Shown in pieces: positions 27,298 through 37,664 of a stretch of DNA of 64,000 nucleotides. Numbering within the stretch: the stretch's first letter is position 1; each line of letters opens with the position of its first letter. Under the pieces are notes generated by a model, which ran no database searches, was not told the DNA's origin, and saw only the letters and a program-made list of their open reading frames with translations. The translations under genes were made by a program, and so were the position numbers. The stretch is from Geodermatophilaceae bacterium URHB0062 (GTDB taxonomy: Bacteria > Actinomycetota > Actinomycetes > Mycobacteriales > Geodermatophilaceae): positions 62,001-126,000 of the forward strand of contig JHVO01000013.1 in the NCBI GenBank assembly GCA_000620185.1, written 5' to 3'.

Positions 27298-28338
27298 GTG
27301 GACAAGCGGATCGGTTTCCTGTCCTTCGGGCACTGGCAGCCCATTCCCGGATCGCAGGTACGCACCGGGCGCGACGCACTCGTGCAGAGCATCGAGCTGG
27401 CGGTCGCCGCGGAGGAGCTGGGCCTGGACGGCGCCTACGTCCGCGTGCACCACTTCGCCCGGCAGCTCGCCTCGCCGTTCCCCCTGCTGGCCGCGATGGC
27501 GGCGCGCACCAGCCGCATCGAGATCGGCACCGGCGTCGTCGACATGCGCTACGAGAACCCGCTCTACATGGCGGAGGAGGCGGCGGCCACCGACCTGATC
27601 AGCGACGGCCGGCTGCAGCTGGGCGTGAGCCGTGGATCGCCGGAGACGGCGTTGCGCGGCTCCGAGGCGTTCGGCTACCTCCCGCCTGAGGGCAGCAGCG
27701 ACGCCGATCTCGCCCGCGACAAGACCGCCCTGTTCCTGGCGGCCGTCGAGGGGCAGACCGTCGTGGACGCCGACCCACGCATGACCGGTGGCGTCGCGGC
27801 CCGGCTGTCGATCCAGCCGCAGTCGACGGGGCTGCGCGACCGCATCTGGTGGGGGTCGGGCACCCGCGCGACGGCGGAGTGGACGGCGCGTCAGGGCCTG
27901 AACCTCATGAGCTCGACGCTGCTGGTCGAGGACACCGGCGTCCCCTTCGACGAGCTTCAGGCCGAGCAGATCGCCCGGTACCGCGCCGCGTGGGTCGAGG
28001 CCGGCTGGGAGCGTCGTCCTCGCGTCTCGGTCAGCCGCAGCGTGCTGCCGATCGTCAGCGACACCGACCGGCAGTACTTCGGCAGCGAGCGGTCCAGCGC
28101 CGACCAGGTCGGCATCCTCGAGGGGGTGCGGGCCCGCTTCGGCAAGACCTACGCCGGGGAGCCGGACGTCGTCGCCGAGGAGCTGGCCAAGGACGCCGCG
28201 GTGCGCGAGGCCGACACGCTCCTGGTCACCGTGCCCAACATGCTCGGCGTCGAGTACAACGCCCACCTGCTGGAGACGATCGCCGCCCACGTGGCGCCGT
28301 CCATCGGCTGGCTGCCCCCGGACCGGCGCGCCTCCTGA
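27298..28338 (+). CDS. LLM-class flavin-dependent oxidoreductase (luciferase-like)
   Basis: 346 residues from the GTG at 27298, with GAGAGGG upstream. The bacterial-luciferase fold is visible in IGFLSFGHWQPIPGSQVRTGRDALVQSIELAVAAEELG (N-terminal strand and helix), RIEIGTGVVDMRYENP and GRLQLGVSRGSPETALRG. Members use FMNH2 with O2 or F420; which applies cannot be told from these motifs. The genome makes F420 (fbiC at 11000-13615), so an F420 link is possible. It is divergent from the transglutaminase-like gene. Confidence 0.88.
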   Translation: MDKRIGFLSFGHWQPIPGSQVRTGRDALVQSIELAVAAEELGLDGAYVRVHHFARQLASPFPLLAAMAARTSRIEIGTGVVDMRYENPLYMAEEAAATDLISDGRLQLGVSRGSPETALRGSEAFGYLPPEGSSDADLARDKTALFLAAVEGQTVVDADPRMTGGVAARLSIQPQSTGLRDRIWWGSGTRATAEWTARQGLNLMSSTLLVEDTGVPFDELQAEQIARYRAAWVEAGWERRPRVSVSRSVLPIVSDTDRQYFGSERSSADQVGILEGVRARFGKTYAGEPDVVAEELAKDAAVREADTLLVTVPNMLGVEYNAHLLETIAAHVAPSIGWLPPDRRAS

Positions 28339-28345
28339 CCCGCGG

Positions 28346-30361
28346 TCAGTCGTCCTCGGGGTCGGCCAGCTCGTCGAAGAGCGTGCCGGTCGCGAAGGCG
28401 CCGGTGTCGTCGCTCGGGCCGGGCCGGTGCGGGCGGTCCATCCACTCCGCGCGCGGCTCGGGCACGGCCGGGCGCGCCGGGGGCTCGTCGAGCAGCTCGC
28501 CGGCGACCTCCTCGGCGGGCGTGTCCGTCATCTCGGCGATGAACACCTCGGCGGGGCTCGGCAGGGGAGCGGGCCGGCCGAACGCGTAGCCCTGCGCCAT
28601 CGCACAGCCGTGCGCCAGCAGCCACTCCGCCTGGTCGAGGTCCTCGATGCCCTCGGCGATGACCTGCAACCCCATGCCGCGCCCGAGCTGCAGCAGGCCC
28701 TGCACCAGGGCCGCCGTCGCCGGCTCGGTCACCACGTCGGCGACGAACGAGCGGTCGATCTTGACCGTGTGGATCGGCAGCCGGTGCAGCGCGGTGATCG
28801 CCGAGTAGCCGGTGCCGAAGTCGTCCAGCGCGAGGGTGACGCCGTGGTCGGTGACGACGGCGACCGAGTGCAGCGTCGCCTCCGCGGCGAACAGCGCCGT
28901 CGACTCGGTGATCTCCAGCTCGAGCCGCTGCGCCGGCAGCCCCGACTCCTCGAGGGCGTCGGCGACCAGGTCGCTGAACCCCTCCTCGGCCAGGTGCCGG
29001 GCGGAGATGTTGACGTGGACGCGCAGGTCGTCGGGCCAGGTGGCGGCGTCGAGGCAGGCGCGGCGGAGCACCCAGGCACCGAGCTTGGACGTGAGCCGGT
29101 TGTCCTCGGCCGCGGCGAGGAAGGCGGCCGGCGGCAGCAGGCCGCGGGTGGGGTGCTGCCAGCGGACGAGGGCCTCGTAGCCGAGCAGCGTCTCGTCGGC
29201 CAGGTGCACGATCGGCTGGTAGAACAGCCGCAGCTCCTCGTTGTCGAGGGCGTGCCGCAGGTCGGTCTCCAGCTGCAACTGGTCGATGTCGCCGTGGCTG
29301 AGCGCGCCCTCGTAGACCTCGATGCGCGCCCGGCTGCCGTCGGCCTTCGCCCGCGTGAGGGCGCTCTGCGCCTGCCGCAGCAGGTCGTCCGGCGTGGTGT
29401 CCACCCCGAGGGTCAGCCCGACGCTGGCCGACAGGTTGATCTCCCGCTCGGCCACGACGAAGGGCTCGTCGAGGACGGCGAGCAGCCGGTCGGCCAGGGC
29501 GCGCAGGCCGTCGAGGTCCTCGACGTCCTCCGCGACCACGAGGAACTCGTCGGCGCCCAGGCGCACGGCGGTGTCCTCGACACGGGTGCTCCAGCGGAGG
29601 CGGTCGGCGACCTGGCTGAGCAGGAGGTCGCCGGCCTCGTGGCCCAGGGTCTCGTTGACCGCCTTGAAGCGGTCGATGTTCAGGTGCACCAGGCCGACCT
29701 GCAGCCCGCGGCGGCGGGAGAGCGCGACCGCGTGGCGCAGCCGGTCGGTCAGCGCCCGCCGGTTCGGCAGCCCGGTGAGCGGGTCGGTGAAGGCGCGGCG
29801 GACGAGGTCCTCCTCCGCGCGGCGCCGGTCGGTCACGTCGACGAGCGAGAGGACGACGAACTGCGGCGTCCCGTTGTTGTGGTGCACGACCTCGTGCGAC
29901 TGCACGACCCAGAGCTCGGTGCCGTCCGACCGGCGCATCCGCCGCTCGCCGTCCAGGAGCAGGTTCGGATCGACCGCCGGCTGGCCCGGGCCCGGCTCGA
30001 GGCCGAGGTCGCCGACCGGCGGGTCGTCGGGGTGCGCGAAGAGGTCGACGTGCCGTCCGGCCAGCTCCTCGGCGGTGCGCCCGGTGAGGGCGCACATCAT
30101 CGAGTTGGCGACCAGGACGTGACCGTCGAGCTCGACCATCGCCTTGGCGATCGGCGCACCGAGGAAGAGGGCCTGGAACAGCTCCCCGCGGTCGGCGAGG
30201 AGCGTGTCGATGGCCCGCATGCGCTGCCCGGCGGCGTCACTGCCAGATCCGGCCGCGTTCGCCGGCAGTTCGGGGGCGGGAAGGCTCACCCGCACAGGGT
30301 CACGCATCGGAGCGGCGTAGTGACGGAAGCTGCCTACGGAGAGTCGTGGTCGTTCCGTCAC
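28346..30361 (-). CDS. PAS-GGDEF-EAL c-di-GMP signalling protein with a degenerate GGDEF domain
   Basis: Up to 671 residues from the GTG at 30361; an ATG at 30307 would give 653, and neither has a clear ribosome site. A PAS domain spans about 58-175 (FLGAPIAKAMVELDGHVLVANSMMCALTGRTAEEL). The GGDEF domain has GADEF at 269-273 instead of GGDEF, and the upstream metal site reads LNIDRFK rather than LDIDRFK, so diguanylate cyclase activity is doubtful. The EAL domain is intact: GYEALVRWQ (EAL at 396-398), HVNISARH, DDFGTGYS, VKIDRSFV and VIAEGIED. It is therefore most likely a c-di-GMP phosphodiesterase tuned by PAS and possibly by GTP binding. No membrane span is seen. Confidence 0.9.
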   Translation of the reverse strand: MTERPRLSVGSFRHYAAPMRDPVRVSLPAPELPANAAGSGSDAAGQRMRAIDTLLADRGELFQALFLGAPIAKAMVELDGHVLVANSMMCALTGRTAEELAGRHVDLFAHPDDPPVGDLGLEPGPGQPAVDPNLLLDGERRMRRSDGTELWVVQSHEVVHHNNGTPQFVVLSLVDVTDRRRAEEDLVRRAFTDPLTGLPNRRALTDRLRHAVALSRRRGLQVGLVHLNIDRFKAVNETLGHEAGDLLLSQVADRLRWSTRVEDTAVRLGADEFLVVAEDVEDLDGLRALADRLLAVLDEPFVVAEREINLSASVGLTLGVDTTPDDLLRQAQSALTRAKADGSRARIEVYEGALSHGDIDQLQLETDLRHALDNEELRLFYQPIVHLADETLLGYEALVRWQHPTRGLLPPAAFLAAAEDNRLTSKLGAWVLRRACLDAATWPDDLRVHVNISARHLAEEGFSDLVADALEESGLPAQRLELEITESTALFAAEATLHSVAVVTDHGVTLALDDFGTGYSAITALHRLPIHTVKIDRSFVADVVTEPATAALVQGLLQLGRGMGLQVIAEGIEDLDQAEWLLAHGCAMAQGYAFGRPAPLPSPAEVFIAEMTDTPAEEVAGELLDEPPARPAVPEPRAEWMDRPHRPGPSDDTGAFATGTLFDELADPEDD

Positions 30362-30446
30362 GGTGGGTGAGATCGAGGCAGCGCCTCGTGTAGTCCTGCC
30401 AAGCGCACCGGGTTGCCGTCAGCACATGGCGCACTCCGGGCGGTGA

Positions 30447-32624
<2,178 letters not shown>

Positions 32625-32628
32625 GCCG

Positions 32629-32661
32629 CCCCATCGGGTGGATCGCCCATCCGGGTGAACG
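32629..32661 (+). promoter_or_regulatory. Two adjacent CCCATC-GGGTG motif copies
   Basis: CCCCATCGGGTGGATCG (32629-32645) is followed directly by CCCATCCGGGTGAACG (32646-32661), two copies of the motif also seen at 3862, 30531 and 33917. They lie 64-96 bp before the small secreted peptide gene and just after the subtilase stop. Confidence 0.3.
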
Positions 32662-32724
32662 CCCTCCGGTCAGGGCCTCGAACGGTCGATGAGGCCGTGA
32701 TCCCGTCCGTGAGGAGTGCCATCC

Positions 32725-32910
32725 ATGCAGGGTCCCGACGGCTCGCAGATGCGCGTGCGCTCGGCCGCGCTCGTCGCCGCGGTGGCCGCGCTGCTGACCT
32801 CGGTCAGTTGCATGACCGCGCGCGCCGACAGTGCGGCACCCGCCGGGGTGCACGTCACGGGCCATGGACTGCCGCACCTCGAGGGCATCTCCGCCGTCGT
32901 CACACGGTGA
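32725..32910 (+). CDS. Small secreted peptide (hypothetical)
   Basis: 61 residues from the ATG at 32725, with GAGGAG 8 bp upstream; a GTG at 32716 is too close to that site. The N-terminus is a signal peptide: MQGPDGSQMRVRS, a hydrophobic run AALVAAVAALLTSVS, then TARA as a signal peptidase I site. A lipoprotein reading with the cysteine in SVSC is less good because the residue at -3 is serine. The mature peptide would have about 26 residues with two histidines. No family is recognised. It lies between a secreted protease and a TasA-like gene. Confidence 0.55.
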   Translation: MQGPDGSQMRVRSAALVAAVAALLTSVSCMTARADSAAPAGVHVTGHGLPHLEGISAVVTR

Positions 32911-32934
32911 GCGTGGGCTGAGGCCGCCTCGCAT

Positions 32935-32956
32935 CTTGCGGATCCCTTGCGGATCC
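32935..32956 (+). repeat. Perfect tandem duplication of 11 bp
   Basis: CTTGCGGATCC occurs twice with no gap in the leader between the small peptide gene and the TasA-like gene. No function is evident; it may be slippage or paired protein-binding sites. Confidence 0.6.
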
Positions 32957-33042
32957 GTGGCGAGCGCCGTGCGGTTGCCGCTCCAGAGTCGGACCCGTCG
33001 CCGGACGTACCCGGTGACGGAACCGACCGAGGAGCGACCTAC

Positions 33043-33666
33043 GTGACCATCGACGCGCACCGCCCGACCAGCGGCCGGGTGACCGCTGCCCGCATCGTCG
33101 CCACGCTCGGCGTGCTGGGCGCGACGGCGGCCATCGCCGGGCTGGGCACCTTCGGCACCTTCAGCGACACGACGTCGCCCGTCGACACGGCGGTCGACTC
33201 CGGTGTCGTCTCCATCGACGTGGCCGACGCGGGCGCCGGGATGGTGCCCTTCACCGGCGGGCTGATGCTGCCCGGCGACAGCCGACGCTTTCCCGTCGAT
33301 CTCGTGAACAGCGGAAACTCCGCCCTCAGCACGGTCAGCCTCGGCTCCACGGCCACGGCGTCCAGCGTGCTCGACACCGACCCGGTGAACGGGCTGCAGC
33401 TGCGGGTGGAGGACTGCTCGCTGCCCTGGACCGAGTCGAACTCCGTCTGGACCTGCGCCGGCACCAAGAAGAACCTCTACGCCGGCCGCATGGTGGTCTC
33501 GAACTTCTCGATGTCCGGTGCGGCCAGCCTCGTCGCCGGTGGGATCGACCACCTGTTGCTGACCGCATCACTGCCGTCGTCCGCCTCGACCGACGCCTAT
33601 CAGGGAGCGTCGAGCTCGCTGCGGTTCGTCTTCACCGGCGTCCAGCGCGGCGGCAGCGCGCGCTGA
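33043..33666 (+). CDS. TasA/camelysin-like exported protein
   Basis: 207 residues from the GTG at 33043, with GGAG 8 bp upstream. A basic start VTIDAHRPTSGRVTAAR leads into one hydrophobic stretch (IVATLGVLGATAAIAGLG), then TFGTFSDTTSPVD, the mark of the TasA/CotN/camelysin family where the leader is followed by a TxGTFSDT motif. The rest is predicted beta (FPVDLVNSGNSALSTVSLGS), with two cysteines in EDCSLPW and WTCAGTK. TasA proteins form extracellular fibres and are cleaved by a SipW-type peptidase, which is not nearby. This could be a surface fibre protein. Confidence 0.75.
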   Translation: MTIDAHRPTSGRVTAARIVATLGVLGATAAIAGLGTFGTFSDTTSPVDTAVDSGVVSIDVADAGAGMVPFTGGLMLPGDSRRFPVDLVNSGNSALSTVSLGSTATASSVLDTDPVNGLQLRVEDCSLPWTESNSVWTCAGTKKNLYAGRMVVSNFSMSGAASLVAGGIDHLLLTASLPSSASTDAYQGASSSLRFVFTGVQRGGSAR

Positions 33667-33685
33667 CCACACCGCCTCTCGGGCC

Positions 33686-33717
33686 AGGCCCCGCCGTCGA
33701 CGTCGACGGCGGGGCCT
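33686..33717. terminator. Terminator after the TasA-like gene
   Basis: A perfect 32-bp palindrome with arms beginning AGGCCCCGCCGTCGA, 19 bp past the stop codon and followed by CTTCGG. It lacks a long U run, as is common in high-GC actinobacteria. Confidence 0.75.
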
Positions 33718-33906
33718 TCGGCGTGCCCGGAAGGAAAGCGAGCGAAAGTTGCGACCAACTCCATTAATTCGATCGGATTTATCGACTTGCTGTTCGCTCA
33801 CCCATTGCTACTTTCATGAATCTCACGGTGAGCACATGAGTCGAAACGGCTCGGTGAACGCCTGGATGCGCTCCGCAACTTTTTGCGGAAATACGCGTGA
33901 TAAGCG

Positions 33907-33936
33907 GTGACAATCACCCGATCAGGTGTCTAACCT
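33907..33936 (+). promoter_or_regulatory. Possible promoter of the LamG-like gene
   Basis: GTGACA (33907-33912) and TAACCT (33931-33936) are separated by 18 bp, placing a start near 33943 and a leader of about 53 bases. The CCCGATC motif at 33917-33933 lies between the two boxes, where a bound repressor or activator would act. TTGCTG-16-TACTTT further upstream is an alternative. Confidence 0.35.
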
Positions 33937-33995
33937 GCCTCGACCAGCCGGGCTCCTGCCCAAGTCGTGATCTTGTCGAGAAATTGGAGATGGTC

Positions 33996-34655
33996 GTGCG
34001 CCTGATGTCCCGTTGGATGACCACGGCCGCCGCGGCCGGGACGATGATCCTCGCCCTGGCGGGTCCGGCACAGGCTGCCGGGACGGTGGAGGCGTTGTGG
34101 AACATGGAGTCGCTCCCGACCATGGTCGACAGTGCCGGCGGCGACAACGACGGCTCGACGAACGACGTCACGTTGTCCGGCGGTTTCTACAGCTTCAACG
34201 GATCGACCTCCATCGCGAGCGTTCCGCACAAGGCCAACCTCAACCCCGGTACCGCGAACATCAAGATCGAGGTGCGGCTCAAGGTGGCCACGCCTCCCAA
34301 GAGCGGGGCCTCGTACGACATCCTCCGCAAGGGGACGTCGAGGACGACCGCCGGCTACTACAAGCTGGAGCTGCGGGGCACGTCGTCGGGCATGAACGCC
34401 GCGTGCATCTTCAAGAATGCGAACAAGGTCGTCGGCACGGTGACCACCCCGATCCCCAGCAAGACGTGGTTGACGATCGCCTGCACCAAGACGTCGAAGA
34501 CGGTGTCCGTCGCGGTGAACGGGTCGACGAAGAAGACGGTGAGCAAGACCCTCGGCTCGCTCGGCAACACCTCCGGCGTCAACATCGGGGGCAAGGGAGA
34601 CGGGACCGACGTGTTCGACGGCCTCATGGACAAGGCCTCGATCACCATCGGCTGA
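33996..34655 (+). CDS. Secreted LamG/concanavalin-like single-domain protein
   Basis: 219 residues from the GTG at 33996, which has GGAG 6 bp upstream; ATGs at 33990 and 34005 are alternatives. The signal peptide runs to GPAQA. The remainder is one jelly-roll domain of LamG type: ALWNMESLPTMVDSAGGDNDG, FNGSTSIASVPHKANLNPG, IKIEVRLKVATPPKSG and VFDGLMDKASITIG are the characteristic strands. It is rich in Lys, Thr and Ser, unlike its neighbours, and has two cysteines. The likely role is carbohydrate or cell-surface binding outside the cell; no enzyme domain is attached. Confidence 0.8.
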   Translation: MRLMSRWMTTAAAAGTMILALAGPAQAAGTVEALWNMESLPTMVDSAGGDNDGSTNDVTLSGGFYSFNGSTSIASVPHKANLNPGTANIKIEVRLKVATPPKSGASYDILRKGTSRTTAGYYKLELRGTSSGMNAACIFKNANKVVGTVTTPIPSKTWLTIACTKTSKTVSVAVNGSTKKTVSKTLGSLGNTSGVNIGGKGDGTDVFDGLMDKASITIG

Positions 34656-34663
34656 CCCCCGCA

Positions 34664-34717
34664 GTCGTCGACGCGCGGTCAGGGGAAACCGCCCGGCAGA
34701 GATCGAACGTCGACGAC
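34664..34717. terminator. Nested hairpin between convergent genes, probable terminator
   Basis: Outer arms GTCGTCGACG (34664-34673) and CGTCGACGAC (34708-34717) enclose an inner stem GCGGT / ACCGC (34675-34692). It lies between the LamG-like gene and the convergent response regulator. Confidence 0.45.
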
Positions 34718-34786
34718 GCGGCGACTGTGCGGTATCCACAGGAGAGCAGTCCGCGCGCCGAGTGAAGCGGGCCTCCGTTCCACCGA

Positions 34787-35443
34787 CTAAGCCGGCAGAT
34801 TGCCGCGCAGGAACGCGAGGACGGCGAGGACCCGACGGTGGTCGTCGGCGCTCGGGCTGAGATCGAGCCGGGCGAAGATGCTGCGCACGTGCGCTTCGAC
34901 GGTCTTCGGGCTCAGGTACAGGCACTCCGAGATGGCGGAGTTCGTGCGTCCCTCGGCCATGAGTGCCAGTACCTGGTGCTCCCGTTCCGTCAGCTCGTCG
35001 AGCGGGTTCCGGGTGCGCCGTCGTCCGAAGAGCTGGGCGACCACCTCGGTATCGACCACCGTTCCGCCGGCGGCGACCCGACGCAGTGCGTCGGCCACCT
35101 CTCGACCGTCGGCGACGCGATCCTTGAGCAGGTAACCCACGCCGCGGGCGCTCTCCTCGAGCAGTTGCAGGGCGTGGTGCGGCTCCACGTACTGCGACAG
35201 CACGAGAACCCCCACCTCGGGATGTTCCGCACGGATCCGACGGGCGGCCTCCAGCCCCTCGGTGCGGTGCGTCGGGGGCATGCGCATGTCCACGACCACC
35301 GCGTCGGGTGGATCGGCTCGCACCCTCGCCAGAAGTCCGTCGGCGTCGCTCACCGTCGCCACCACGTCGAGGCCCGCGGTCGCGAGCACCTGCGCCAGGC
35401 CCTCCCGGAACAGCGCGGCATCGTCCGCGATCACGATCCGCAC
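34787..35443 (-). CDS. NarL/FixJ-type response regulator
   Basis: 218 residues. Receiver domain with acidic pair ADD at the start, phospho-acceptor D52 in VVVDMRMPP, and Lys in YLLKDRV. The C-terminal LuxR-type helix-turn-helix reads LTEREHQVLALMAEGRTNSAISECLYLSPKTVEAHVRSIFARL. Phosphorylated by the adjacent kinase, it would bind DNA as a dimer. Its start overlaps the kinase stop codon by 13 bp, so the pair is translationally coupled. Targets are unknown; the divergent TAP hydrolase gene is a candidate by position. Confidence 0.93.
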   Translation of the reverse strand: MRIVIADDAALFREGLAQVLATAGLDVVATVSDADGLLARVRADPPDAVVVDMRMPPTHRTEGLEAARRIRAEHPEVGVLVLSQYVEPHHALQLLEESARGVGYLLKDRVADGREVADALRRVAAGGTVVDTEVVAQLFGRRRTRNPLDELTEREHQVLALMAEGRTNSAISECLYLSPKTVEAHVRSIFARLDLSPSADDHRRVLAVLAFLRGNLPA

Positions 35444-37188
35444 GGGATCCTCGCCGTGACCCGGGTACCGGCGCCGATCGGGCTGTCGACGACGAGTCGG
35501 CCGTCCAGCGCAGCTACCCGATCGGCCAGGCCGCGCAGCCCGCAGCCGGTGGGGTCGGCGCCGCCTGCACCGTCGTCGTCCACCTCGACGACGAGCTGAC
35601 CTCCGGAGCGGGCGGCGCTGATGGTGACCTCGGTGGCGCGGGCGTGCTTGGTGGCGTTGGCGAGGGCCTCAGCAGCCACGTAGTAGGCGGTCTCCTCGAT
35701 CCGTCGCGGCGGCCGGTCGCGCGGCGCGGCCAGAACGGTCACCGGAATCGCGGAACGCTCCGCCAGCGAGGTGAGCGCCGGGCCCAAACCGGCCTCGCTC
35801 AGGATGAGCGGGTGCAGGCCGCGTGCCAGGTCGCGCAGGTCGGCGAGCGCCCGCGACAGCTCCGCGGCGGCGTCGTCGAGCACCGTGCCGAGCTCGTCCG
35901 CGGGAGCGGTCCCGACCAGGGAACGAGCGATGCCCAGCGCGAGAACGAGGTTGACCAGTCGCTGCTGGGCGCCGTCGTGGAGGTTCCGCTCGATCCGGTG
36001 GCGCTCGGCATCTCCGAACTCGACGATGCGGACCCGGGACGCTCGCACGTCCTCGAGCTGGGCGCGGAGCTCGGCATGCAGGTGGTCGTTCTCGATGCTC
36101 ATGCGGACCGTGGCCGCGGCGGCGCGGACCAGTTGGGGGTTGTCGTCGAGCGCGGCGCTGGTGTGGAGCAGGGCCGCGAGGGGCCCGCTGCCGTCGCGCA
36201 GCACGGTCGCCACCTGCTGCTCGCCGTCGGGCAACGGCTCGACGGGACGTCCGGCGCCGTCGACGAAGCAGTTCCGGTCCGGCCGCCAGTGGACGAGCCG
36301 GAGCGTCGGATCGTGCAGCACGTCCGCCAGGGCCTGCTCGAGGGAGGTCGCCGGAAGCGTGGCCTCCAGCCGGACGGCGAGGTCGCCGACAGCCGCGCGG
36401 TCAAGCTGTTGCCGAGCCAGGCCGAGCAGGAAGGCGAGTGGCCACAGGATCAGCAGGGCGAGGATCGTGCGGTCGAGGAGCGTGGACATCGGACCGGACC
36501 CGGGACCGAGGGCGAGCAGGAGGCCCTGCTGGGTCATGTAGACGACGACCAGGACGGTGCCGACGACGAAGACAGGCGCGAGCAGGCGGCGGCGGGGCGC
36601 GGGGGCACTCCGCCATCGGCCGAGCAGCAGCCGGACCAGCCACGCCGCGAGAAACACCTCGATCAGGACGGCGACGCCGACCAGGATGTTGCCGAAACCG
36701 TCCCCGACCTTGGCCCCGAGCAGGTCCGGGCAGCTCGGGCACCGAAGGAGCTGGGGACGGACCAGGAGCACCTGGGCCAGACCGACCGGCACCGTGGTGG
36801 CGTAGTTCGCGACCAGGAACAGCCGCTGCGGACGGGCAGTCGCCCGCCCCTCGGGAAACACCAGGATCAGGTGCGCCAGGACGGCGTCGGGGAGGGTCGC
36901 CATTGCGAACCAGGCCGCCGCGGCTGCCGGGTGCGGGATCGCCGCGATGCCGTGCAGCGACCAGGCCAACCCGAACACCACCATGAGCGCACCCGTGGGG
37001 TTCTCCGGTCGCCGTGCCCCCGCGACGATGCCGGCCGCGACGAAGGAGCCGCTGACGCCGACGTCCCGGATCAGCTCGTAGGCGATGTCCGGCGGTGCGC
37101 CGGGCCGGAACAGCAGCACGAGAGCGACGTCAGCCACCCCCGCAGCCAGAGCCGCGAAGAGAGAGATCCGGCGCAGCCGCGGGCTCAT
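35431..37188 (-). CDS. Membrane sensor histidine kinase (HisKA_3 type)
   Basis: 585 residues from the ATG at 37188. The N-terminal 230 residues hold about seven hydrophobic spans (ISLFAALAAGVADVALVLLF through LLDRTILALLILWPLAFLLGLA), then a GAF-like linker. The dimerisation helix has H404 in RHRIERNLHDGAQQR, and the ATPase region shows EALANATKHARA and DDGAGGADPTGCGLRGLADRV. It autophosphorylates on the His and donates to a NarL-type regulator. Only one base separates it from the upstream single-domain REC gene. Two cysteines in LLRCPSCPD, within the membrane part, could bind metal or sense redox. Confidence 0.92.
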   Translation of the reverse strand: MSPRLRRISLFAALAAGVADVALVLLFRPGAPPDIAYELIRDVGVSGSFVAAGIVAGARRPENPTGALMVVFGLAWSLHGIAAIPHPAAAAAWFAMATLPDAVLAHLILVFPEGRATARPQRLFLVANYATTVPVGLAQVLLVRPQLLRCPSCPDLLGAKVGDGFGNILVGVAVLIEVFLAAWLVRLLLGRWRSAPAPRRRLLAPVFVVGTVLVVVYMTQQGLLLALGPGSGPMSTLLDRTILALLILWPLAFLLGLARQQLDRAAVGDLAVRLEATLPATSLEQALADVLHDPTLRLVHWRPDRNCFVDGAGRPVEPLPDGEQQVATVLRDGSGPLAALLHTSAALDDNPQLVRAAAATVRMSIENDHLHAELRAQLEDVRASRVRIVEFGDAERHRIERNLHDGAQQRLVNLVLALGIARSLVGTAPADELGTVLDDAAAELSRALADLRDLARGLHPLILSEAGLGPALTSLAERSAIPVTVLAAPRDRPPRRIEETAYYVAAEALANATKHARATEVTISAARSGGQLVVEVDDDGAGGADPTGCGLRGLADRVAALDGRLVVDSPIGAGTRVTARIPCGS

Positions 37189-37189
37189 C

Positions 37190-37552
37190 TCATCCGCCAC
37201 TCCCCATCGCAGCGCGCAGGGCGGTCCCCGAGAGCGCGGCCTTCGGGACGAAGCCCGCGGCGCCGCACTGCGTGAGGCGTTCACCGTAGTCCTCGCCGTC
37301 GCGGACGGAGGTGAGTACGACCGTGGTGATCCCGGACTGCCGGAGCCGCTCGGCAACCTCGAATCCGTCGGCTCCGGACAGCTGCACGTCCAGCAGCACG
37401 ACGTCCGGGTGGAGCGCACACGCAGCGCGGAGGGCGGCGACGCCGTCGGCCGCCTCACCGACGGCCTCGAAGCCGTCCAGGGTGAGCCGGCGCCGGGCCA
37501 GCGCACGGAACACCGCATCGTCGTCGACGATCAAGACGGTGGCCGGCCGCAT
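37190..37552 (-). CDS. Single-domain response regulator (REC only)
   Basis: 120 residues from the ATG at 37552. The receiver begins ATVLIVDDDAVFRALARRRL with the acidic pocket DDD, phospho-acceptor D55 in VVLLDVQLSG, Thr/Ser in VVLTSVRD and Lys in FVPKAAL. There is no output domain. In a REC-kinase-NarL gene order such a protein usually acts as a phosphate sink or as a regulator of the kinase. An extended reading frame upstream overlaps the divergent promoter and lacks domain homology. Confidence 0.88.
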   Translation of the reverse strand: MRPATVLIVDDDAVFRALARRRLTLDGFEAVGEAADGVAALRAACALHPDVVLLDVQLSGADGFEVAERLRQSGITTVVLTSVRDGEDYGERLTQCGAAGFVPKAALSGTALRAAMGSGG

Positions 37553-37647
37553 GCGCCATGGTCGCCGCCGCCCCTCCGGCGGCACCACCGAACTGGCCCG
37601 GGCCCGTCGTAGGTGCCCGCCCTCAGGACCTCGCGGGTTGTCCCTGT

Positions 37648-37664
37648 CCCGATCGGCGGGTCGG
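37648..37664 (+). promoter_or_regulatory. CCCGATC-GGG motif upstream of the TAP hydrolase
   Basis: CCCGATCGGCGGGTCGG lies about 105 bp before the start of the secreted hydrolase, within the region divergent from the two-component operon. It is a weaker match to the motif seen at 3862 and 33917. Confidence 0.2.

Larger units (their letters stand above)
33667..33995. other. AT-rich intergenic region with terminator, hairpin and promoter
   Basis: 329 bp without a gene. It begins with a strong terminator (33686-33717), continues into a stretch much richer in A and T than the rest of the window (around AACTCCATTAATTCGATCGG), holds a perfect 7-bp hairpin (TCCGCAA CTTT TTGCGGA at 33872-33889) and ends with a possible promoter (33907-33936). 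No riboswitch class is recognised. Confidence 0.6.

Noticed and set aside
28427-30370. 647-codon plus-strand frame opposite the GGDEF-EAL gene
   Set aside because: The minus strand encodes recognisable PAS, GGDEF and EAL domains; the plus frame does not.
33838-33995. Riboswitch in the LamG-like leader
   Set aside because: The TCCGCAA/TTGCGGA hairpin is real, but no known aptamer pattern surrounds it.
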